DNA of 5,009 nt, from assembly GCA_028287725.1 (NCBI GenBank), contig JAQBPC010000631.1:1-5009 (forward strand), given 5' to 3'. Positions within the stretch are counted from its first letter, which is position 1; each line of letters starts with the position of its first letter. The notes below the pieces were generated by a model, which worked only from the letters and a program-made list of their open reading frames with translations, made no database searches and was not told where the DNA came from. Both the position numbers and the translations under genes were made by a program. This DNA is from Chloroflexota bacterium (GTDB taxonomy: Bacteria; Chloroflexota; UBA5177; JANWHV01). This document shows positions 1 through 5,009 of this stretch, in pieces.

Positions 1-2
1 CC

Positions 3-293
3 GAGCTCTACTTCGTCCGGATCGGCGCCTTCCGGCGGACGGAAGTGAAACCATCCAAGAAAATCTCCGGTAGATTTCTCGATAGCCGCCCAGAAGCCAT
101 ACCCTTCGTACCGCTCGTAGTAGTGGAGGAACCTTGGCAGGGTCTCATTTTGGATAACGTCACGGGGAGTTGGTTTGCCGTTGGAGAGGTAACGCATGAC
201 GTCCGGATCGCTGTCGAGTTCGAACAAGTTGTCAACGTCGGCCTCCGTGAACCGGCGCAGCAACACTCTTTCGGTTTCCAGGAACACATGCAT
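3..293 (-). CDS. GNAT-family N-acetyltransferase, RimJ/RimL-like, N-terminal part (truncated by window edge)
   Basis: An ATG at 293 opens a frame that stays open for 97 codons to the left edge, so the C-terminal part is missing. The protein starts MHVFLETERVLLRRF, followed by TEADVDNLFELDSD and DVMRYLSNG. This is the usual opening of the Acetyltransf_3 (RimJ/RimL) branch of GNAT acetyltransferases: strand 1 with the ETERLxLR signature, then helix 1. It continues with GFWAAIEKSTGDFLGW (about residues 66-81), matching the central beta strands. The acetyl-CoA pyrophosphate-binding loop (Q/RxxGxG/A) would lie beyond the edge and is not seen. Known family members transfer acetyl groups from acetyl-CoA to protein N-termini, antibiotics or small amines; the substrate here is unknown. 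The gene starts 13 nt after the third Gfo/Idh stop and may be read through from the operon, but no strong ribosome binding site is visible. A competing ATG at 289 opens a different frame that gives a Cys/Ser/Thr-rich unrecognisable protein with a stop inside the window; I reject that one. The family call is confident, the specific function is not. Confidence 0.88.
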   Translation of the reverse strand, partial: MHVFLETERVLLRRFTEADVDNLFELDSDPDVMRYLSNGKPTPRDVIQNETLPRFLHYYERYEGYGFWAAIEKSTGDFLGWFHFRPPEGADPDEVEL

Positions 294-306
294 TACTGGT
301 CGCCCA

Positions 307-1302
307 CTACGGCACGATCACTTCCGGTTGGCCACTCTTGGCCGATGCATAGGCGGCGAGCGCAACGGCCAGAGCCCGGGCGCCATCGCGCCCGGTGGCG
401 GCAGGCGCTCGCCGTTCACGTACTGCCGCCACGAAATCGGTGATGAGCGCCAGATCCGCGTCGGCGCCATAGCCCAGCCACTCGGAGGGTGCGTTTTCCG
501 CGGGGTAGCGCACGACTTTCTGACCAAATGCATCCAGGCCGACGGTGCCCTTCGTGCCCGCTATTTCCAGGGTCAGATCCCCCCACATAGGAAATGATGC
601 GGGACGCGACCAACTTGGGTCGAGCGTTACAACCACCCCCGACCGGAAGGTGATTGTGAGGAAGGCTGCATCGTCTACCGCGATATGATGGAAGCCATTG
701 CTGATCTCGGCATAGACCTCGACCGGCTCATCTTCCAAATACCAGCGCAACAGGTCGACTACGTGCACGGTGTGGTCCATCACGGCGCCGCCCCCCGCCA
801 GGGCTGGATCCCGGAACCAGCCGGGCGGCATCTTGCCATGGTTCGTTGAGCGAACAGCCAGTACCTCACCGATTCCGCCATCCGAGATCGTACGCTTGAC
901 CGCGATAGCCGGCAGGCTATGGCGCATGGGAAATGCCGTGGCAAGCACCACGCCGGCAGTATCGGCGGCCGCAACCATCGCAGCGGCATCCTCATTTGTG
1001 GTGGCTAGAGGCTTCTCGCAGAGCACATGTTTTCCGGCGCGGCAGGCCTCCAGACAGAGCGCCGCGTGACGCGAATTCTCGGAGGTGATCACGACGGCAT
1101 CAAACTCGTCCCAAGCGGCCGGCGCACGCAAATCGGCCAGAAACGGCACGTTATAGTGATCCGCGAACGCCCGACCGCGGTCTGCGTTGTCATCCCAGAT
1201 CGCGGCGAGCGCGGCGTTGGGAACCTGGCGCAATGCATCCGCATAGGCGGCAGTATGCACGTGCGCGGAGCTCAATATGGCACAGCGTATTGGAGCAGTC
1301 AT
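307..1302 (-). CDS. Gfo/Idh/MocA-family oxidoreductase with atypical N-terminal nucleotide-binding motif
   Basis: A complete 331-residue cytoplasmic protein with the two-domain Gfo/Idh/MocA layout: an N-terminal Rossmann domain (about 1-125) and a C-terminal alpha/beta substrate domain. These enzymes oxidise or reduce a hydroxyl/keto group of sugars, cyclitols or derivatives with NAD(P). The EKP motif is clear (CEKPL, K97 contacts cofactor and substrate), as is the catalytic-site Asp/His pair in VMDHTVHVVDLLRW (D176, H180). A conserved-looking substrate-domain segment, KMPPGWFRDPALAGGGA, lies at about 157-173. The oddity is the first beta-alpha turn. Instead of GxGxxG it reads AILSSAHVHTAAY (about 8-20), with Ser-Ala-His in place of the glycines. 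From memory a Gfo/Idh subgroup carries a similar L-S-x-A-H-x-H turn, so this is probably a subfamily trait and not decay. The ATG overlaps the previous gene's stop as ATGA, with GGAGGT 9 nt upstream inside that gene, which indicates translational coupling. The substrate is unknown. Confidence 0.93.
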   Translation of the reverse strand: MTAPIRCAILSSAHVHTAAYADALRQVPNAALAAIWDDNADRGRAFADHYNVPFLADLRAPAAWDEFDAVVITSENSRHAALCLEACRAGKHVLCEKPLATTNEDAAAMVAAADTAGVVLATAFPMRHSLPAIAVKRTISDGGIGEVLAVRSTNHGKMPPGWFRDPALAGGGAVMDHTVHVVDLLRWYLEDEPVEVYAEISNGFHHIAVDDAAFLTITFRSGVVVTLDPSWSRPASFPMWGDLTLEIAGTKGTVGLDAFGQKVVRYPAENAPSEWLGYGADADLALITDFVAAVRERRAPAATGRDGARALAVALAAYASAKSGQPEVIVP

Positions 1303-2297
1303 GCCGCGACCACCTCCACAACTTGTGCTTGGTTCGTGGCTGCGCTGGCGCGCGCGGACAGGGCCAGAGACAGTGCGGCCAACGCCTCTTCCGGCCGTAC
1401 CAGCGACTCGGCTCGCCCGGCAAGTACGTCGACAAAATGGGCCAATTCAACGCGGTACGGATTGGTGACACTGAGGTCTGGCAGTGGCACGTCGCCTGGC
1501 TCCCGAGGCGCCGTCTCGGCATAGAGAATAATTGGTGTGGATTCGCTGCTGTTGTGCTGGAGAAGCCCGCCATCGCCTGCCAGCTCCACCATGGTGGTGA
1601 AAGGGCCGGGATGGCCCCAGGTTCCCGTGATCTGGCTTAACGCGCCGGAGGTATGCCGAATTGTCGCCATGCCCTGCGTGAAGGCACGCGGTTCAAACCG
1701 CTGCACAAGTCGGGCATATACCCGTTCGGCTGGACCAAGGTGGTGGAGCGCCCAATCGAAATCATGGATCATCATGTCGAGGAAGATGCCGCCACTCTGT
1801 GTCTCGTCCAGGTACCAGCTCCTGCTTCCACCAGGAGACGACCCTTGACGGAGCATAGTGAGGCTTACCGGTGTGCCAATCCGTCCCTCGCGCAGCGCAC
1901 TCGCAATACGTTGGAACTCGGGAAAAAAGCGCACCACCTGGCCAACCAGCAACTGTGTACCTGCGGCGCGGGTCGCCGCGATCATTGCCTGGCCGTCCGC
2001 CACCGTAAGTGTTAAGGGCTTCTCGCAGATTACGTGACATCCGTACTGAGCAGCCCGCTCTACCGTGATCCGGTGCTGTGCGGTTGGCAGGCAGCAATCC
2101 ACGACGTCGAGCTTCTCAGCCTCCAGCATGGCATCCAGGTCGGAGTACGGGTGTGCGCCCACGGTGGCCGCGAGCTGCACAGCGCGATCGCGATCGATGT
2201 CAAGCACTGCCGCCACCACCACACCTGGGATCGTGGCATACGCCTGAGCATGGGTTAAGCCCATTGAGCCGGTACCCGCGAGGCCAACACGGATCAT
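1299..2297 (-). CDS. Gfo/Idh/MocA-family oxidoreductase, inositol 2-dehydrogenase-like
   Basis: A complete 332-residue protein. The N-terminal Rossmann fold begins MIRVGLAGTGSMG, a canonical GxGxxG (G8, G10, G13). An Asp at the end of the second strand (VLDIDRDRA, D33) suggests a preference for NAD over NADP. The CEKPL motif places the conserved lysine at K93, and GGIFLDMMIHDFDWALHHLG (about 169-188) holds the Asp/His pair D174 and H178. The DxxIHDxD form of that segment resembles myo-/scyllo-inositol 2-dehydrogenases (IolG-like), and the length is close to the roughly 335-345 residues usual for them. Family resemblance alone does not prove inositol as substrate, because glucose-fructose oxidoreductase, deoxyglucose and amino-sugar dehydrogenases share these motifs. 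No signal or Tat peptide is present, so it should act in the cytoplasm. It starts 18 nt after the preceding Gfo/Idh gene with a good Shine-Dalgarno, and its last 4 nt overlap the next gene. Confidence 0.94.
   Translation of the reverse strand: MIRVGLAGTGSMGLTHAQAYATIPGVVVAAVLDIDRDRAVQLAATVGAHPYSDLDAMLEAEKLDVVDCCLPTAQHRITVERAAQYGCHVICEKPLTLTVADGQAMIAATRAAGTQLLVGQVVRFFPEFQRIASALREGRIGTPVSLTMLRQGSSPGGSRSWYLDETQSGGIFLDMMIHDFDWALHHLGPAERVYARLVQRFEPRAFTQGMATIRHTSGALSQITGTWGHPGPFTTMVELAGDGGLLQHNSSESTPIILYAETAPREPGDVPLPDLSVTNPYRVELAHFVDVLAGRAESLVRPEEALAALSLALSARASAATNQAQVVEVVAA
1312..1317 (-). promoter_or_regulatory. Strong Shine-Dalgarno (GGAGGT) for the third Gfo/Idh gene, inside the preceding CDS
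   Basis: Reading the minus strand, GGAGGT lies 9 nt before the ATG at 1302 and within the last codons of the upstream Gfo/Idh gene. Together with the ATGA stop/start overlap it supports the 1302 start and suggests coupled translation of the two oxidoreductases. Confidence 0.8.
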
Positions 2298-2306
2298 CTA
2301 AGCGCT

Positions 2307-2312
2307 TCCTCC
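2307..2312 (-). promoter_or_regulatory. Strong Shine-Dalgarno (GGAGGA) for the inositol dehydrogenase-like gene
   Basis: On the minus strand GGAGGA sits 9 nt upstream of the ATG at 2297, in the 18-nt gap after the TAA of the long Gfo/Idh gene. It fixes the start, which places the GxGxxG motif at the usual distance from the N-terminus. Confidence 0.82.
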
Positions 2313-2315
2313 AAA

Positions 2316-3491
2316 TTATGGGTTGATTGGCGGCACATCAACGGAAATCCAGCGACTGTCGCGGGCGCTTTCCAGCACCGCGTCGGCGATCAAGTTCTCG
2401 CGATGTCCATCCACGAAAGTGGGAAATGCAGGGCTGGTACCGGAGTTGTAGCCACCGGCCCGAATGTAGTCATAGATTGCACGGTTAATTGCAGTATGGC
2501 TGTCGGGGAATCCCTCGGCGTGTCCGCCGGGATACCGTGCTATCGAGCGGGCCGGCTCATCCATCAGTGCCGGATCTTTGATCAGCAGCTCGTTCGGCCG
2601 ATCTCGATGACCGATCCATAACTCATTCGGGCGCTCGGCATCCCATGCCAGCGAACCTCGCGAGCCATTGACCTCTATGGCGAGACGGCATTTCCGCCCG
2701 GCACTCACTTGCGAGACTTGCATGAGTCCCCGGGTGTGCTCGCCGAGCCGGAGTATCACACTGGCGGCATCCTCGGTATCCATCGCCTGTGGAGTGCGTG
2801 GAACGTCGCCGGTGCTGAATGTATCGAGGGCACGGTCTGGCTTCTGCCTCACTGGGAGAAACGTGGCAAGGTCGGCCAGCACGCGGTGCACGGACAGGCC
2901 GGTTATGAACTGCGCCAGGTCTATCCAGTGTGAGCCGATGTCTCCCACGGCGCGCAATGCGCCTCCATGCTCGGACTCCACTCGCCAATTGTAGTCGGTG
3001 TCCAGGAGCAACCAATCCTGCCAGAAGCCGCCATGCACCATATAGATGGCGCCAAGGTCGCCACGTTGAATCATCGTCCGCATTTGCTGGATCAAAGGGT
3101 AGAAGCGGATGTTGAACGTAACCGCATGTACCAGCTTGCTAGCCTCGGCGATCGACACCAGTTCTGCCGACTCCTGGCTGGTCATGCCGAGCGGCTTCTC
3201 GCAAATCACGTGTTTGCCGGCCGCCAGCGCCGCCTTCGCGGCGGGATAATGCTCGCGATTCGGCGAGCAAATATGGATGGCATCGATGGCCGAATCGGCA
3301 ATCAGGTCGCCGTAGTTACCGTAGGCTTTGGGGATAAAGAGGCCCGCCGCCTTCCGCTCCGCCGAAGCCTGGTCGCGACCTACAAGGGCATCAACCGAGA
3401 CATAGCCCAAACGCCGCAACGACTCAATATGGGTAGGGCCAATGAAACCGGCGCCGATTACGCCGACGCGAATTGGCATGTGCATCGCCAT
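2316..3491 (-). CDS. Gfo/Idh/MocA-family oxidoreductase (long form, about 391 aa)
   Basis: A complete Gfo/Idh/MocA oxidoreductase of 391 residues from the chosen ATG. The Rossmann motif is canonical: IRVGVIGAGFIGPTH with G13, G15, G18. CEKPLG follows with K99, and the second-domain motif GDIGSHWIDLAQF gives D184 and H188. It is about 60 residues longer than the two paralogues downstream. The extra length lies mainly in the C-terminal domain, in an insertion around 208-240 rich in Pro/Arg/Thr before DTEDAASVILRL, and in a C-terminal stretch with PGGHAEGFPDSH (about 323-334). These features are typical of a larger Gfo/Idh subgroup found in sugar catabolic operons. A TTG at 3494 is in frame and could extend the protein by one residue. 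I chose ATG 3491 because AAGGA lies 7 nt upstream of it and only 4 nt from the TTG. Further ATGs at codons 3 and 5 are possible. The first strand of the fold starts at about residue 7, so all choices leave the domain intact. Substrate unknown; NAD(P)-dependent sugar or cyclitol redox is inferred. Confidence 0.93.
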   Translation of the reverse strand: MAMHMPIRVGVIGAGFIGPTHIESLRRLGYVSVDALVGRDQASAERKAAGLFIPKAYGNYGDLIADSAIDAIHICSPNREHYPAAKAALAAGKHVICEKPLGMTSQESAELVSIAEASKLVHAVTFNIRFYPLIQQMRTMIQRGDLGAIYMVHGGFWQDWLLLDTDYNWRVESEHGGALRAVGDIGSHWIDLAQFITGLSVHRVLADLATFLPVRQKPDRALDTFSTGDVPRTPQAMDTEDAASVILRLGEHTRGLMQVSQVSAGRKCRLAIEVNGSRGSLAWDAERPNELWIGHRDRPNELLIKDPALMDEPARSIARYPGGHAEGFPDSHTAINRAIYDYIRAGGYNSGTSPAFPTFVDGHRENLIADAVLESARDSRWISVDVPPINP

Positions 3492-3498
3492 CAAGTCT

Positions 3499-3503
3499 TC
3501 CTT
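3499..3503 (-). promoter_or_regulatory. Shine-Dalgarno (AAGGA) overlapping the dehydrogenase stop codon, decides the start of the long Gfo/Idh gene
   Basis: The minus strand reads TAAGGAAGACTTGATG. The TAA is the stop of the zinc dehydrogenase, and AAGGA overlaps its last two bases. Spacing is 7 nt to the ATG at 3491 but only 4 nt to the in-frame TTG at 3494, which favours the ATG. Confidence 0.7.
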
Positions 3504-4536
3504 ACGCTTCGATCGGGGACAACAACGTCTTGAGAGCGATACGCCGCTCGACTGTCTCGAATGCTTCGCGCCAATCGGCCAAAGGATAGACGTGGGAGAT
3601 CAGCGGCTCAACCTGTACATCGCCGCGCGACAGCAGATCTAGCGCTCGCCTCCAGGCAGATGGCACCGAAGCATTGCTGCCGCTGACGGATAGTTCTTTG
3701 TAACAGACCTGGTCGAGGTCCCAGGCAACAGGCTTACCGAACAGGCCGATTTGCGCGTACTGACCCCCGCGACGGACCAGCGTGAGCAGGTCCCGTGCCG
3801 CGGGCCCAGCGCCCGAACACTCGTACACGAGATCCGCGCCCAACCCGTTGGTTTGCTCCTCGATGGCGCCGCGGAAGTCGTCCTGATCCACTTTGAACGT
3901 CGCCTCGGCGCCCAGTGTCTGGGCCAATTCCAGTCGATGCGCGTCGCCCGCGGTACCGATAACGATGACGCGGACGCCCGCGGCCCGAAGTACCTGCAGC
4001 GTCAGGAGCCCAATGGCGCCCGGGCCGGCCACCACGGCCAAATCGTTTGGACTCACTTTGGGAGCGTCGAGCACGCCATGCACGACGCACGCCAGCGGCT
4101 CGACGAGCGCGCCGGCACGAAAGCTGACGGTATCGGGCAGCGGGTGGACGTTCCGTGCGGGCACGACGAGAAGAGACGTGAAGCCGCCGTTCACCGCTGA
4201 GCCGATTGAGCGGCGCTGCAGACACAGATTGACGCGACCGTCGCGACAGAATCGGCAGACGCCACATGTCGAAAAATAGGTCTCGGTGGTTACGCGGTCG
4301 CCCTCGGAAACGGTTGTTACGCCCTCGCCGAGCGCCACGATCCGGCCCGATACCTCGTGGCCAAGCACGACGGGCGGCCAGGAGCGGAACTCGTCGTGGT
4401 AAATATGAATATCCGTACCGCAAATGCCGGCGGCCTGTACGGCGATCAGCACGTGCCCCGCGGGCGGCATAGGCTCCGCAATGTCCTGCAGGGAAACGTT
4501 CCCCTCCCCAGGCGCGGTTTTCACTACTGCTTTCAT
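3502..4536 (-). CDS. Zinc-dependent medium-chain dehydrogenase (sorbitol/L-iditol/threonine dehydrogenase-like)
   Basis: A complete 344-residue MDR-family dehydrogenase, a usual length for the sorbitol/threonine dehydrogenase branch. It has a GroES-like catalytic domain, then a Rossmann domain, then the return to the catalytic domain. Catalytic zinc residues are visible: C39 in GICGTD, H60-E61 in LGHEVSG, and E146 in LVEPLAC. The structural zinc lobe has all four cysteines: C91, C94, C97, C105 (CGVCRFCRDGRVNLC). The dinucleotide motif is GPGAIG at 171-176. The second strand ends VIVIGTAGDAHR with no acidic residue right after the strand, so NAD versus NADP use cannot be called with confidence. 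Known family reactions are NAD(P)-linked oxidation of a secondary alcohol of a polyol, sugar or L-threonine. Given the Gfo/Idh and isomerase neighbours, a polyol or sugar derivative is the likelier substrate. It starts 3 nt after the isomerase gene's stop with only a weak GGAT upstream, so translation is probably coupled to that gene. Confidence 0.95.
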   Translation of the reverse strand: MKAVVKTAPGEGNVSLQDIAEPMPPAGHVLIAVQAAGICGTDIHIYHDEFRSWPPVVLGHEVSGRIVALGEGVTTVSEGDRVTTETYFSTCGVCRFCRDGRVNLCLQRRSIGSAVNGGFTSLLVVPARNVHPLPDTVSFRAGALVEPLACVVHGVLDAPKVSPNDLAVVAGPGAIGLLTLQVLRAAGVRVIVIGTAGDAHRLELAQTLGAEATFKVDQDDFRGAIEEQTNGLGADLVYECSGAGPAARDLLTLVRRGGQYAQIGLFGKPVAWDLDQVCYKELSVSGSNASVPSAWRRALDLLSRGDVQVEPLISHVYPLADWREAFETVERRIALKTLLSPIEA

Positions 4537-4539
4537 CGG

Positions 4540-5009
4540 TTATCCAATGAACTGCCGTAGGAACAGTGCGGACTGCCGAAGCGCGCGTGTGCGGTCCTCC
4601 AGACTGCCTTCGTAGGCGCGGTCTTCTACCTCCACGCATACCGGCCCCTGATCTCCGGCGTCTGTAAGCGCGCAGAAGAATTGACCCCCCCGCACATCGC
4701 CCAGCCCTGGCAGCTTGGGCCGGTGGTAGGCCAATGGCGTCGCCATGATGCCCACGTCGTTCAGCTTTTGGCGATCGAGCCAGACGTCTTTTGCATGGGC
4801 ATGATGTAGCCGCGAGGAGAAAGCGGAGATTGGCGCGATCTCATCCATGTGCTGCCAGATCATGTGGGACGGATCGTAGTTCAGACCGAAGTTGGCATCG
4901 GGAATTTCTTCAAACATGCGGCGCCAGATCGCCGGGGATGTGGCCAGGTTCTTGCCACCCGGCCACTCGTCATCGGTGAACAGCATCGGGCAGTTTTCGA
5001 TGCCGATGT
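4540..5009 (-). CDS. Sugar phosphate isomerase/epimerase-like TIM-barrel protein (AP endonuclease 2 fold), C-terminal half
   Basis: The frame is open through the right edge, so only about 155 C-terminal residues are present and the true start lies outside. An internal ATG at 4986 is not the start: the codons before it read IGIENCP, which continues a conserved strand. Family members of the xylose isomerase-like TIM barrel (PF01261 type) usually have about 280-330 residues. Metal-ligand positions can be seen by analogy with D-tagatose 3-epimerase: the Glu of IENCP (codon at 4996-4998), then, counting from the Met at 4986, D38 and H41 of NYDPSH, H64 of HAHAKD, and E119 of CVEVED. All four ligand positions are therefore intact. 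Segments such as DEWPGGKNLATSPAIWRRMF recall a subgroup found beside Gfo/Idh dehydrogenases. Likely role: metal-dependent isomerisation, epimerisation or C-O/C-C lyase chemistry on a keto-sugar or keto-cyclitol in the cytoplasm. The exact reaction and substrate are unknown. Confidence 0.92.
   Translation of the reverse strand, partial: IGIENCPMLFTDDEWPGGKNLATSPAIWRRMFEEIPDANFGLNYDPSHMIWQHMDEIAPISAFSSRLHHAHAKDVWLDRQKLNDVGIMATPLAYHRPKLPGLGDVRGGQFFCALTDAGDQGPVCVEVEDRAYEGSLEDRTRALRQSALFLRQFIG

Noticed and set aside
8..289. Minus-strand 93-codon frame starting at ATG 289
   Set aside because: It is the +1-type shadow of the GNAT frame that begins 4 nt upstream; the translation is rich in Cys/Ser/Thr/Arg and resembles no family.
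2298..2315. Possible terminator or promoter in the 18-nt gap between two Gfo/Idh genes
   Set aside because: The gap holds a Shine-Dalgarno and no room for -35/-10 boxes; no hairpin followed by a T run is visible here or in any other gap.
1010..3203. The same 11-base string ggcttctcgca at 1010-1020, 2017-2027 and 3193-3203
   Set aside because: Each copy encodes the conserved Cys-Glu-Lys-Pro of the EKP motif in one of the three Gfo/Idh genes, so it is shared protein constraint plus common codon choice and not a regulatory or mobile repeat.
2967..3533. Plus-strand 188-codon open frame antisense to the long Gfo/Idh gene
   Set aside because: It lies wholly opposite motif-bearing coding sequence, has no recognisable domain and no convincing ribosome binding site; antisense openness follows from codon bias.
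3734..4639. Long minus-strand open frame of 301 codons across the zinc dehydrogenase and the end of the isomerase gene
   Set aside because: It is very Arg/Gly-rich, crosses two well-supported genes in another frame and shows no family motifs; this is a typical high-GC shadow frame.
4540..4986. ATG at 4986 as a genuine start of the isomerase gene
   Set aside because: Upstream in-frame codons to the edge encode IGIENCP, which contains the first metal-binding Glu of the barrel, so the Met is internal.

Overview
This is a compact bacterial protein-coding segment in which every supported gene lies on the minus strand, so transcription runs from high to low coordinates. In transcription order it holds: the C-terminal half of a TIM-barrel sugar phosphate isomerase/epimerase-like protein (runs off the right edge), a zinc-dependent medium-chain alcohol/polyol dehydrogenase, three consecutive and clearly different Gfo/Idh/MocA-type NAD(P)-dependent oxidoreductases, and the N-terminal part of a RimJ/RimL-like GNAT acetyltransferase (runs off the left edge).

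The spacing is typical of an operon. The gaps are 3, 10 and 18 nt, then a 4-nt ATGA overlap, then 13 nt. Three of the internal starts have recognisable Shine-Dalgarno sequences, two of them (GGAGGA, GGAGGT) strong. No stretch is long enough to hold a promoter region, RNA gene, repeat array or mobile element, and I saw none. The operon promoter and any regulator, transporter or kinase must lie outside the window, probably beyond the right edge.

The five metabolic enzymes look like a cytoplasmic sugar, polyol or cyclitol catabolic module. In such modules hydroxyl groups are oxidised to ketones by Gfo/Idh or zinc-dependent dehydrogenases, a metal-dependent isomerase/epimerase-fold enzyme rearranges or cleaves the keto intermediate, and another dehydrogenase may reduce it. 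No substrate can be assigned from the sequence. Inositols, 3-keto-glycosides, anhydrosugars and sugar acids are all possible. The most distinctive detail is that the third Gfo/Idh protein lacks the usual glycine-rich GxGxxG dinucleotide motif but keeps the EKP lysine and the catalytic Asp/His pair.

Base composition is moderately GC-rich by eye. The content (several Gfo/Idh paralogues beside a sugar isomerase) is common in soil or thermophilic bacteria such as Chloroflexota (Thermomicrobia-like), Actinomycetota and some Bacillota. I lean weakly to Chloroflexota from the style of the proteins, but nothing here fixes the taxon. Overall this is a recognisable catabolic operon of unknown substrate. 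I see no sign of a defence system, CRISPR, phage or other exotic element.
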